NCBI GenBank assembly: GCA_902373515.1 | Contig: CABKML010000001.1 | Location: 1-64,000 of the forward strand | Direction of reading: 5' to 3' | Length of the DNA: 64,000 bases | From: an uncultured Eubacteriales bacterium | GTDB taxonomy: Bacteria > Bacillota > Clostridia > Saccharofermentanales > Fastidiosipilaceae | Part shown: positions 8,577-16,483 of the stretch, piece by piece | Position numbering within the stretch: position 1 is the stretch's first letter | Layout of the letters: every line of letters begins with the position of its first letter | The notes under the pieces: model-generated | Told to the model about the DNA's origin: nothing | The model's database searches: none | The model's input: only the letters and a program-made list of their open reading frames with translations | Program-made: the position numbers and the translations under genes

Positions 8577-9740
8577 TCACCTCTCACTCTTATTCTCTGT
8601 TGCTTCCGTTCCGGCAGCGTCCGAAGTTGCCGCCGGCGTTTCCGCGTCATTCAAGATTTCGTTCAGCGTTTGGCTGATAAAATTAACTCGACTGACAACC
8701 TGTTCATAATTCATTCTTCGCGGCCCGATAACGTTGATTTTACCGACCTGCCGACCGTGCAGACTGTACACGCTGCTTACCAGACTGCAGTCGCTGAAAT
8801 CGCTGTCGATAAGCTCCTGCCCGATTCTGATGGAATAATATGCCTGCTCGTTGGCCGGCGCCGCCTCGCTTTCCGGTAAAGTTCCGGCATTAATCACACC
8901 GCACAAAGCTTTGTTATTCGACAAAACGTTAAAAACTTTGCCGGCTTTGGACGGGTCCTGAAATTCCGGATAACGCAACAGATTCGGCATGCCTTTGACG
9001 CAAGCTTCCGGCTTATCCGCCTGTTTAATGGCCAACCAGGCTTCGTAAATTAACTGATCCGTTAAAGTTCCCGGTATTTCTACATTTTCCTTCGCCTGTT
9101 CAATGGTCAGCAAATCAATCTTGTTCAAAGGTTTCCGGCGTACCGAATTTTCAATTGCCGCCGCAATAGAGCGTAACTGTTCGGATGTGAAAATATCGCT
9201 GACACGTACCAAGCGATTATGCATCAACCCCGCCTGTAAAACGACGATTATCATTATTCTTCCCGGTTCCGGGCTGAGCATCCTGATATGCTTGATGTAA
9301 GAGTTATCCGTTTCCGGCGCCAACAGAACGCTGGCATAACCGGTCTGACCGGATAAATATTCCGCCGCGCTGCTCAGTAAATGATCAATATTGTCAAAGG
9401 CTCGAGTTAATTCGCTGCGTACCTGCATCTGTTCTTTCGCACTCAGAGGTGTCGGTTCAATCAGCTCATCGACATACAGCCGATAGCCGACATCGGAAGG
9501 AATTCTGCCGGCGGAAGTATGGGGCTTTTCCAAATATCCCATTTCTTCCAGTTCCGCCATTTCGTTGCGGATAGTAGCAGCGCTGTAATGCAAATCATGG
9601 CGTTTAACCAACGATTTCGAACCTACAGGCATAGCGGTCAAAACATAATCGGCAACTACCGCCTTCAGTATCTCACGCTTGCGCTCGTCCAAAGGTAACA
9701 GAGATTGGCTGTTTGTCTGTTTGTTCTCATTCATGTGCAT
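8577..9740 (-). CDS. hrcA: Heat-inducible transcription repressor HrcA
   Basis: A 387-residue HrcA: winged-helix DNA-binding domain at the N-terminus (DERKREILKAVVADYV to AGRIPSDVGYR), then a GAF-like dimerisation domain. It represses this operon by binding the CIRCE element and is kept active by GroEL (family knowledge). I start it at ATG 9740, six bases after AAGGTGG; ATG 9734 is nearly as good. An upstream GTG at 9770 is inside the operator and is not a credible start. First gene of the operon, directly downstream of promoter and CIRCE, so autoregulated. Confidence 0.97.
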   Translation of the reverse strand: MHMNENKQTNSQSLLPLDERKREILKAVVADYVLTAMPVGSKSLVKRHDLHYSAATIRNEMAELEEMGYLEKPHTSAGRIPSDVGYRLYVDELIEPTPLSAKEQMQVRSELTRAFDNIDHLLSSAAEYLSGQTGYASVLLAPETDNSYIKHIRMLSPEPGRIMIIVVLQAGLMHNRLVRVSDIFTSEQLRSIAAAIENSVRRKPLNKIDLLTIEQAKENVEIPGTLTDQLIYEAWLAIKQADKPEACVKGMPNLLRYPEFQDPSKAGKVFNVLSNNKALCGVINAGTLPESEAAPANEQAYYSIRIGQELIDSDFSDCSLVSSVYSLHGRQVGKINVIGPRRMNYEQVVSRVNFISQTLNEILNDAETPAATSDAAGTEATENKSER

Positions 9741-9763
9741 CTCCCGCCACCTTTCGTCTGCGC

Positions 9764-9790
9764 TTAGCACTCTTATCTTCTGAGTGCTAA
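9764..9790 (-). promoter_or_regulatory. CIRCE operator (HrcA binding site)
   Basis: A perfect match to the CIRCE consensus: TTAGCACTC-N9-GAGTGCTAA (9764-9772 and 9782-9790). It starts four bases after the -10 box, so the transcription start falls within it, and it lies in the hrcA leader. Confidence 0.98.
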
Positions 9791-9794
9791 AGAT

Positions 9795-9822
9795 ATTGTA
9801 GCACCTTTCTTGTGAAAGTCAA
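9795..9822 (-). promoter_or_regulatory. Promoter of the hrcA-grpE-dnaK-dnaJ operon
   Basis: Leftward TTGACT (9822-9817), a 16-base spacer and TACAAT (9800-9795) with an upstream TGC extended -10. The CIRCE element abuts it, as in other Firmicutes. Confidence 0.85.
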
Positions 9823-9884
9823 ATAAGGACAAAAAATATTTTCGCAGCGCAATTTTCGCCTTTGTTGTTCCTCCGCCTTGCGGC

Positions 9885-9917
9885 AATAAAAAACGGAAAG
9901 CAGTAAGCTTTCCGTTT
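9885..9917 (-). terminator. Terminator of the Fbp-like importer operon
   Basis: AAACGGAAAG (9891-9900) pairs with CTTTCCGTTT (9908-9917), loop of seven, followed on the minus strand by TTTTTTATT. It stands right after the ATPase gene stop. Confidence 0.87.
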
Positions 9918-9941
9918 CTGAAAAATCGGCTGAAGTTATGC

Positions 9942-11603
9942 TCAAACGAGAATTTGCAGACTGCCGCCGGTAATTAAAGTCCCGTCCTTGCGACTGAACA
10001 ATTTAATTTCCCGCTCTTTGAAATTGATATACAGTTTGCTGCCGATAGGATAGACAACGCCGCCGAAAAAGACTGCGGTCAAAAGATAATCACCCAAACG
10101 TAATTTCATCGTTGTTTCCATACCGGTAGGCATAACGGAATATACTTCCGCCTCCAACGTTCCCGCTTGTTTCTCGGTCGAAACGATGTTAACAGCTTCC
10201 GGACGGATGCCAAGAACATAATCGTCATCTGTGGCCGACTTGGATTCTTTCAGCTCCGGTCCGACTGTAATTTTGGCTATTTGATAGCGGAAAAGTCGAT
10301 CCCGGTTGGCTTTTTCCACATAGCCCCGTTGTTGCTGTCTGGCCTGCAATTCCGCCTTTTTATCAGCAATTATTTGTTGCCGTTGCTGCAAGTTGCGGGT
10401 GAAGTCAAAGTCGGCGTCATTCGGAGTAAAACACAGTTTGCAGTCCGTCAGCGCCGTCATTGTCAATTTACCGGCAGTTTCAGTACCGGCAGCTTCTACC
10501 AGATTGATGGAAGGATTACCGACAAAATCGGCAACAAAAATATTGGCCGGATGATTGTATATTCTCAAAGGCTCAGCGTATTGCTGCAAAACACCGTTCT
10601 CCATTAAGCAAATTTTGTTCGCCAAAGTCATGGCTTCCATCTGGTCGTGGGTAACATAAATAATTGTCGATTCAGTTTCAAAATGCAGACGTTGTAATTC
10701 CGAGCGCATTTCCAGGCGCAATTTAGCATCCAAGTTGGATAAAGGTTCGTCCATGAACAGAACGGACGGCTTCGGCGCCAGTGTTCGGGCAATAGCGACA
10801 CGTTGCTGTTGGCCGCCGGACAATTCATTGGGATAACGGTCCATAAACATGCCGATTTTAACAATTCGGGAAACGGCACGGACACGCAAGTCAATTTCTT
10901 CCTTCGTCAGCTTGCGCACCGTCTTTTTGACTTGACCCTGCTCGATAATTTCAAATTTTTCGTTCAGCTCCCGCCCGCTTAATTTGTGCATAGCTTTTAA
11001 TTTGTTGAGAATTTCCGCATATTCTGCGGCTAAATCTGCAGCCTTGGCACTTAAGTCCGCTTCTGCCTGCAAATTAAAACTGAGAATTTTCTTGGCATCA
11101 TTGAGGCTGATTTCATAGAAATCAATCAGCATAATTTGTGCTTTTTTCTGATCCAATTTACCGTCTTTGTTGCGACTTTCCTGAAAAATCAGCTTGAGGT
11201 TCTCCGGTTGGCTGAAAGCTTGGTGCAATTTGGCAGCTTGCCGATACTCGTGGTCAACTTCTTTAACCGCCTTCTTAATGTTGCTTAAACCGAAAGCAAT
11301 GTTCTCATAAACTGTCATATTCGGCCAGAGGGCGTAGTTTTGGAAGAGGAAACCGACATTGCGCTTGTTCGCCGGTACATTGATACCTTTTTCGCTGTCA
11401 AATACCGCTTCTCCGTCCAGCAGGATTCTGCCGGAAGTGGGAGTTTCCAAGCCGGCAATCATTCTCAAGGTTGTTGTTTTGCCGCAACCTGACGGACCCA
11501 ACAAAGTCACAAATGAGCCGTCATCAATTTTCAGATTCAGATTATCTACTGCATAGAATTTGTCGAATCGCTTAACAATGTTCTCTAAAATAATTTCTGC
11601 CAT
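9942..11603 (-). CDS. ABC importer ATPase, FbpC/PotA-like, with large insertion
   Basis: A 553-residue ATPase of the CUT1/Fe3+/polyamine class. Walker A is GPSGCGKTT (about residues 36-44), the Q-loop is LFQNYALWPNMTVYENIAFG, the signature is LSGGQQQRVAIARTLA, Walker B is VLFMDEPLSNLDAKLR and the H-loop is YVTHDQMEA; a TOBE domain ends the protein. Family members usually have about 350 residues. The extra length is mostly about 115 residues of Lys/Glu/Ala-rich, probably helical sequence between Q-loop and signature, plus a charged segment inside the TOBE region. It pairs with the fused permease and binding lipoprotein genes upstream (permease stop three bases from this start). Confidence 0.9.
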   Translation of the reverse strand: MAEIILENIVKRFDKFYAVDNLNLKIDDGSFVTLLGPSGCGKTTTLRMIAGLETPTSGRILLDGEAVFDSEKGINVPANKRNVGFLFQNYALWPNMTVYENIAFGLSNIKKAVKEVDHEYRQAAKLHQAFSQPENLKLIFQESRNKDGKLDQKKAQIMLIDFYEISLNDAKKILSFNLQAEADLSAKAADLAAEYAEILNKLKAMHKLSGRELNEKFEIIEQGQVKKTVRKLTKEEIDLRVRAVSRIVKIGMFMDRYPNELSGGQQQRVAIARTLAPKPSVLFMDEPLSNLDAKLRLEMRSELQRLHFETESTIIYVTHDQMEAMTLANKICLMENGVLQQYAEPLRIYNHPANIFVADFVGNPSINLVEAAGTETAGKLTMTALTDCKLCFTPNDADFDFTRNLQQRQQIIADKKAELQARQQQRGYVEKANRDRLFRYQIAKITVGPELKESKSATDDDYVLGIRPEAVNIVSTEKQAGTLEAEVYSVMPTGMETTMKLRLGDYLLTAVFFGGVVYPIGSKLYINFKEREIKLFSRKDGTLITGGSLQILV

Positions 11604-11605
11604 AA

Positions 11606-13411
11606 TTAATTTCCTCCAATACCTTTATCCAGGCTGGCTCCGGTCAATTTGTTGACCGCCATATTACAAATAATCACAAACACAATCAACATGAGGTTGA
11701 TACCGGCTGAGAATGCGTATAAGCCCATTTCATCAAAGTAATCCAGTAAAAGTGTTAACAACTTGGTTTGAGCACACAGCATCATAAATAATGTCAATTC
11801 TCTGATACAGGTCATCAAAGGCAAGAGGTAACCGCTTAAAATGGCCGATTTTTGAATCGGGATAATAATTCTGGTCATCCGCTTGAACCAGGGAATATTG
11901 TGAATGATTGCCGATTCTTCAATTTCGCCGCTGATCTGCAGCATAGAGTTAAGTGAAGCTCTCGAAGCAAAGGGGATATATTTGATTGTACCGGCAATAA
12001 TCAGCAGGATGTAAGTGTTATATAAACCGGCTCTGGAACCGAAGACGAAGAAGGCCACGCCGACTGCCAATGACGGTAAAAGATACGGCAAAAAGGCAAT
12101 GCTGTTCACATAGGCAGCGAAACGGCTGCGCCGATTTTTGCTGACGCAATAACCGACCAGCAGGCCGATTGTTCCGGCTAAGAAAGCGCAGGAAACTGCA
12201 ACTAAAATCGTACCGAAGAAAGCGTACCAAATAGTCGAATTGAACAATATACCCTTCTGACCGTACATGCTGCCGGCTGTTCCGGTGTTGTTCATCCACC
12301 ATTTAACGGTTAAGTTGCTCGTATTCCACGTTCTGAAGAAGCTGTAATCGCCGGGGTTGGGCAAAAATGTTTCCAAAGCGAAGGAAATAACCGGGAAAAT
12401 ACTGGTAAAGAAGGTAAAGACTACTAAAAATACCGGTATGACATACTTGCCGATACCCAAATTAAATTTGGACGCCTGGCCGGATTTGCCGGTAACCGTG
12501 GTAAAGCTTTTGCGCCCGCCGGTAGCCAGCTGATTGAACAGCAGGATGGCAATGCCGAAAAGCATCATAATGACGGCCAAAGCGCTCGCCTGACCGGCAC
12601 GGTTGACGTTCAAATCGACATATTTAGTTGCCAAAGTCGTGAAATTCAAGTAATGCGGTACCGGATAACTGCCCATCGCACTGCTGAAAACCAACAGCAC
12701 GGTCGATAATATCGCCGGTTGCACCATCGGCAAAGTAATCCGGAAAAAGATTTTATATTTAGGCGTATTCAAAATCGTTGCCGCTTCTTCCAGATTGGCA
12801 TCCATGTTTCGGAAAATACCGCCTACAAGGATATAGGCAAAAGCTGCATAGTGAATTCCCAGAACCAAAGCTGTCGGGAATAAGCCCTGACACCACCATA
12901 AAGGCATCTTAATTCCGGTCAAAGCTGCCAACAGGCCGTCTGAACCGCCTGTCACAGCCTTACTGTAAAACATATTCTGCCAGACAACGGCCAAAGTCCA
13001 TTGCGGCATAACATAAGGGAAAATAAAAATATTGCTGAGATACTTTTTCGCCTTCATGTCGGTACGGGTAATTAAGTAAGCGAAAACACCGCCGAAACAG
13101 ATGGCAACCAGACACGCCAAAACGGAAAGCAGCACCGTATTTTGCAAAGGAATCCAGAAATTGCGGCGTGCCAGCCGACCGCTGATAATATCGATCCAGT
13201 TATACAGCGTGTACCCGGCTTGTCTCCCGCTGACTTGTGCATCAACTGAACCGGCATGAATCGAAATGGTGTCAAGCCAAATTGTGACCATGGGAAAAAT
13301 GGTAGCAAATGACAGAACAATTCCTAAAAGTACTAATATCGCATTTTGCGGTTTTTTCAGATAATTACGCCAGTGATTAAAAGTAGAATTTGTCTGTAAG
13401 TTTATTGACAT
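11606..13411 (-). CDS. Fused two-domain ABC permease, FbpB-like
   Basis: A 601-residue inner membrane permease made of two BPD_transp_1 halves in one chain (about residues 85-300 and 395-590), each with an EAA-type loop (first: NLEEAATILNTPKYKIFFRI; second: EIEESAIIHNIPWFKRMTRI). About twelve membrane segments are expected. This architecture is typical of Fe3+ (FbpB), phosphonate and thiamine importers. It forms the channel for the ATPase encoded next and the lipoprotein at 13502-14836. A hairpin separates it from the binding-protein gene. The substrate is unknown. Confidence 0.93.
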   Translation of the reverse strand: MSINLQTNSTFNHWRNYLKKPQNAILVLLGIVLSFATIFPMVTIWLDTISIHAGSVDAQVSGRQAGYTLYNWIDIISGRLARRNFWIPLQNTVLLSVLACLVAICFGGVFAYLITRTDMKAKKYLSNIFIFPYVMPQWTLAVVWQNMFYSKAVTGGSDGLLAALTGIKMPLWWCQGLFPTALVLGIHYAAFAYILVGGIFRNMDANLEEAATILNTPKYKIFFRITLPMVQPAILSTVLLVFSSAMGSYPVPHYLNFTTLATKYVDLNVNRAGQASALAVIMMLFGIAILLFNQLATGGRKSFTTVTGKSGQASKFNLGIGKYVIPVFLVVFTFFTSIFPVISFALETFLPNPGDYSFFRTWNTSNLTVKWWMNNTGTAGSMYGQKGILFNSTIWYAFFGTILVAVSCAFLAGTIGLLVGYCVSKNRRSRFAAYVNSIAFLPYLLPSLAVGVAFFVFGSRAGLYNTYILLIIAGTIKYIPFASRASLNSMLQISGEIEESAIIHNIPWFKRMTRIIIPIQKSAILSGYLLPLMTCIRELTLFMMLCAQTKLLTLLLDYFDEMGLYAFSAGINLMLIVFVIICNMAVNKLTGASLDKGIGGN

Positions 13412-13435
13412 GCACTGTAACTCTTTCTAATAATA

Positions 13436-13463
13436 TTTGAACTCGGCAAATACCGAGTTCAAA
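13436..13463 (-). promoter_or_regulatory. Intercistronic stem-loop between binding-protein and permease genes
   Basis: A perfect 11-bp stem, TTTGAACTCGG (13436-13446) with CCGAGTTCAAA (13453-13463), loop of six. No proper T-run follows, so it more likely protects the upstream mRNA or partly attenuates transcription than fully terminates it. Confidence 0.55.
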
Positions 13464-13501
13464 TCACTTTTTGTACACTGCCTATAAGCAGCAGCCGCCA
13501 C

Positions 13502-14836
13502 TTATTTCTTCGTCCAGCCGTCGATAACATCGCTCATAACCGGAGAAACTTCGGCACAATATGTCGGATCTTCAATAACAAGTTGTCCTTGTTTCAACCA
13601 CCAGTCATAACCGCGGTCGTTCTTGGCAGCGAACACTGTCTTGCCGTCTTTCTCACCGTCTTTACTGTGGTCCTGATTACATGCGGGGTTAGGTGAATAA
13701 CCGCCGATATCCTTGCCCCAGGCCTTAAAACCGTCTTTACTTGTTGTCATATAGGAAATAAAAGCGCAGGCTGTCCAAGGCAAAGGTGAAGTTTTCGGGA
13801 TCATCAAATAGTGTTTGTAACCGTAACCGCCAATACCGACATATCCGTCCTGATAGGAGGCGATATTAACGTGATTAACGGAAGATTCATCCGACTCTTC
13901 CACGGAACGCAATTTGGAGTAAACCAACAGGCCCGTCTCGCCGGCTGCCGACTTGCTGACCAATTTCTTACAAATCGGTCCGTCATCGGTAACTTCGTTG
14001 TATTGATTGCACCACAACTTGACCCAAGCTAAACCGTAAGCGGCATTTTTGGCTTTCAAGCCCAATTCTTTGGCTTCTTTCTCCATCGCCTTGATTGTCG
14101 GTTCAAAATAGCTCTTTTGTTCTGCACTCAATTTGTCGAAGGCTGCTTTGACTAAATCGGAGTATTTCTCGCTTGTCAGCATATATAAGAAGTTTTTGCC
14201 GATAGGTTCGCTGTTGACGCCCATAAACATCGGCTTGCTGTCTTTAGCGACGAAGTCCCAGAAATTCTTAACAACCGTTTTGCCCTGATTATTAATCATG
14301 AAAACTTTAATTAAAGTCTGCAGCGCCATAAACGGTTTGGTGGATGCTTCCAGGTCAACGCCTTTGGCCTGAGCAAAATCGTGCGGGATATAGTTCAATA
14401 ACAGGCCCGTATCGAACATTTTGCTCTTTATTTGGTTACCGTCCTGAATTAAAGTCATGGAATATGTTTTAGTATTGCCGTTAATATCGGCAGTCAAAGC
14501 TTCAAAAATGGAATTATTCTTCGGTTGCGACCAGGCAATTTTGCCGCTGAAGCCCGACTTAATCTTGCTCAATTCCTTGATAAAGCCTTCGGCCGCCGTT
14601 TTACCGCGACTGGAATTGCCGATACCGTTCATCGTTTTACCGTCCAGTTCTTCCGCCGCTTTCTTAAACAACTCGGCATTACTCATTTTTTGAGCTTCAG
14701 CAATTACCTTTGCTACCTCGCCGGCATCCGCCTTATTTTTGTTCGGGCTTTGACCGGACTGACTGCAAGCGGTTAAGCTCGTAAATAGACCTAAACTTAT
14801 AGCCAAACTCAAGGCTATCGCTAATGAACGTTTCAT
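13502..14836 (-). CDS. ABC importer substrate-binding lipoprotein (copy 1)
   Basis: A 444-residue extracellular solute-binding protein. I start it at ATG 14836 because GGGAGG falls just before it and inside the longer frame (14848). A signal peptide ends in the lipobox LTAC, giving a lipid-anchored protein. The mature part contains repeated landmarks such as AWSQPKNNSIFEAL, NYIPHDFAQ and LVYSKLRSVEESDESSV. It resembles family 1/Fbp-type binding proteins in context, but ligand residues cannot be assigned. It is closely similar along its whole length to the protein encoded at 18429-19796. Promoter at 14919-14947; permease and ATPase follow. Confidence 0.9.
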   Translation of the reverse strand: MKRSLAIALSLAISLGLFTSLTACSQSGQSPNKNKADAGEVAKVIAEAQKMSNAELFKKAAEELDGKTMNGIGNSSRGKTAAEGFIKELSKIKSGFSGKIAWSQPKNNSIFEALTADINGNTKTYSMTLIQDGNQIKSKMFDTGLLLNYIPHDFAQAKGVDLEASTKPFMALQTLIKVFMINNQGKTVVKNFWDFVAKDSKPMFMGVNSEPIGKNFLYMLTSEKYSDLVKAAFDKLSAEQKSYFEPTIKAMEKEAKELGLKAKNAAYGLAWVKLWCNQYNEVTDDGPICKKLVSKSAAGETGLLVYSKLRSVEESDESSVNHVNIASYQDGYVGIGGYGYKHYLMIPKTSPLPWTACAFISYMTTSKDGFKAWGKDIGGYSPNPACNQDHSKDGEKDGKTVFAAKNDRGYDWWLKQGQLVIEDPTYCAEVSPVMSDVIDGWTKK

Positions 14837-14918
14837 AATTCCTCCCATAAAAAATTCTGCAAATGAATTTTTCTCAAAATTTCCGCTAATCCGTTAGTCA
14901 GCTGAAAATATACTAGTC

Positions 14919-14947
14919 AGTATATAGATTTTTTACTCCTTTGTCTA
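14919..14947 (-). promoter_or_regulatory. Promoter of the Fbp-like importer operon
   Basis: Leftward TAGACA (14947-14942), a 17-base spacer and TATACT (14924-14919). It lies about 80 bases upstream of the binding-protein ATG. Confidence 0.6.
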
Positions 14948-14983
14948 TGTTTAGCACAATTTTCTTCTTTTTCATAGATTATT

Positions 14984-15002
14984 TTTGTGCAAAAAGCACA
15001 AA
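14984..15002. promoter_or_regulatory. Inverted repeat in the divergent control region
   Basis: TTTGTGC (14984-14990) and GCACAAA (14996-15002) with five A between. A further GCACAA is seen at 14953-14958. This could be a shared operator for the divergent transport operons, but no regulator gene is near. Confidence 0.35.
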
Positions 15003-15065
15003 CAAAATGAGATTTTGCTTAATTCCGGACATGTGCCGCCGCTTCTAGAAGTCCGCTTTTTTTAC

Positions 15066-15094
15066 TTGCAAAGCAATTATAGTCGTGCTAATTT
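15066..15094 (+). promoter_or_regulatory. Promoter candidate of the ECF operon
   Basis: TTGCAA (15066-15071), a 17-base spacer and TAATTT (15089-15094), with TGC just before the -10. The leader to the first start would be about 90 bases. Confidence 0.45.
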
Positions 15095-15188
15095 AATGCT
15101 GATTCAGAAAATTGCAAATCGGCTTTTTAGACCGAATTTTCGGTACTTGAAAGAGGGTTGGCAGTTTATAGAAAGAGGAAATATATTT

Positions 15189-15791
15189 ATGGATCATAAA
15201 TTGCAGGTTAAAGACCTCACACATATAGGTATTTTTTTGGTAATTTATTATATACTCATCTGCATTTGCAGTATGGCGGGTGTATTGACGGCGATGGCTA
15301 TGAAGAGCGCCCTTATCGCCTGGATTTTTTTCGCACTGGCACCCTTTATTTCCGGTATTTTCACCGGCCCGGTAGTTATTCTGCTGATGACCAAATTACA
15401 AAAACCTTGGGGATTTTTCATCTTCGGCATTATTCCGCCGATTCTCTTAGCCTTGACCGGTCATACATGGATCGTTCCCGCCGGAAGCCTTATTTTTGTT
15501 ATTTTGGCTGAAATTATCCTGCGCTTGGGGAAGTACAAGTCTTTTTCGGCCATGATGCTGGCCCATGCCGTCTTCAACATTTGGACGATGATGCCCTTAT
15601 TCGCCGTAATTTTGAGTGCCAAGATGCAGGCTTCGGTGGTTAAAAAGATGGGAAGCGAGCTTGTATCTGTGATTTTCACCTTACCTAATATCGCGCCAAT
15701 TATCATAATTGCTTTCATCGGTGGCATTATCGGCGCATTTTTGGGTAAACTCATGCTCAAGAAACATTTTCAAAAAGCCGGAATTGTCTAA
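15189..15791 (+). CDS. ECF transporter S component, Trep_Strep (MptD-like) family
   Basis: A 200-residue membrane protein. The true start is ATG 15189, nine bases after AAGAGGAA; a longer open frame from 14985 is leader sequence. It begins MDHKLQVKDLTHIGIFLVIY and has about six membrane segments. The first segments match the Trep_Strep family of substrate-capture subunits (TIGR02185 type, from memory): Gly/Pro-rich GIFTGPVVILL, then HAVFNIWTMMPL near residue 135. The ligand is unknown. It binds a vitamin-like or small organic ligand and works with the T and A subunits encoded next; its stop overlaps the ecfT start (TAATG). Confidence 0.82.
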   Translation: MDHKLQVKDLTHIGIFLVIYYILICICSMAGVLTAMAMKSALIAWIFFALAPFISGIFTGPVVILLMTKLQKPWGFFIFGIIPPILLALTGHTWIVPAGSLIFVILAEIILRLGKYKSFSAMMLAHAVFNIWTMMPLFAVILSAKMQASVVKKMGSELVSVIFTLPNIAPIIIIAFIGGIIGAFLGKLMLKKHFQKAGIV

Positions 15792-16483
15792 TGCGTACAG
15801 TCTATGTCGATGAAGGTAATATCTTTCATCCTCTCACCAAAATCGCTGTAACCCTGTTGTTGGGGTTTACACCCTTTTACAGTATGAACAGCCTGCTGTC
15901 CTGGCTGATTGTAGCTTTGTTGGCATTAGCTTTCTGCCTGGAGAAGGAATTTTATAAAGCGCTGAAGGCCCTAATCGTTTTCGCGCTCCTGTCGTTCTTG
16001 CAGAGCAATTACCTCGGGACGGATGTCGGGCCTCTCACCTTTTTAATTTCTTTTGCAGTTATTCTGAAAGTCCTTTACTTGCCGCTTTTAGCTGCAGAAT
16101 GGCTGATTTCAACGACAGATGTAGGAAGTCTGCTGGCCGCTTTTGCCCAAATTAAAGTACCTCAGGCTGTCAGTATTCCTTTGGCCGTTATGTTTCGCTT
16201 CTTCCCCGCTTTCAAAGAAGAGGTGCATGAGATTCGACAGGCGATGAAAGTCAGAGGGATATCGCTCAAACAGCCGCTGCAGTATTTAGAAAGTTTAGCG
16301 GTACCGCTTTTGATTTCAGCTTCACGTTTGGCGGATGATCTGGCGGAGGCGGCCGAAACTAAAGGTATTATGAATCCTGTAAAAAAGACGCATTATCGGG
16401 AAATGTCCTTCAAATTCAGAGATGTTCTGTATATAGTGATTATTCTTACGGTCATGCTCGGAGGTATGCTGTGCTTAAATTAA
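15791..16483 (+). CDS. ECF transporter T component (EcfT)
   Basis: A 230-residue transmembrane coupling subunit of the CbiQ/EcfT family. Hydrophobic helices come first (about 15-120), followed by a cytoplasmic region with the coupling-helix motifs, MKVRGIS near residue 155 (canonical xRG) and ETKGIMN near 195 (where the second motif is usually ARG; here TKG). A last helix ends the chain. It links the S component to the ATPase. The start overlaps the S-component stop by one base and its end overlaps the ATPase start by 13 bases, so the three are translationally coupled. Confidence 0.88.
   Translation: MRTVYVDEGNIFHPLTKIAVTLLLGFTPFYSMNSLLSWLIVALLALAFCLEKEFYKALKALIVFALLSFLQSNYLGTDVGPLTFLISFAVILKVLYLPLLAAEWLISTTDVGSLLAAFAQIKVPQAVSIPLAVMFRFFPAFKEEVHEIRQAMKVRGISLKQPLQYLESLAVPLLISASRLADDLAEAAETKGIMNPVKKTHYREMSFKFRDVLYIVIILTVMLGGMLCLN

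Larger units (their letters stand above)
14837..15188. other. Divergent control region between importer and ECF operons
   Basis: About 350 bases with no gene. It holds a leftward promoter for the binding protein (14919-14947), an inverted repeat TTTGTGC-N5-GCACAAA (14984-15002), a T-rich run (about 15055-15063) after a weak CGGAC/GTCCG stem, a rightward promoter candidate (15066-15094) and a short ACCGAA/TTCGGT hairpin (about 15131-15144) in the ECF leader. No T-box or other known riboswitch motif is recognised. Confidence 0.6.

Noticed and set aside
8573-8650. Longer grpE start at 8650
   Set aside because: It would overlap hrcA by 74 bases, while TTG 8572 has a good ribosome binding site and normal spacing.
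8388-8879. Rightward coding region opposite grpE and hrcA
   Set aside because: It lies fully over two certain genes, is Ala/Ser low complexity and has no family motif.
9740-9770. GTG start for hrcA at 9770
   Set aside because: It lies inside the CIRCE operator at the transcription start, without a ribosome binding site.
14985-15188. N-terminal 68 residues of the ECF S component
   Set aside because: The segment is not hydrophobic or family-like and overlaps promoter sequences; ATG 15189 has the ribosome binding site.
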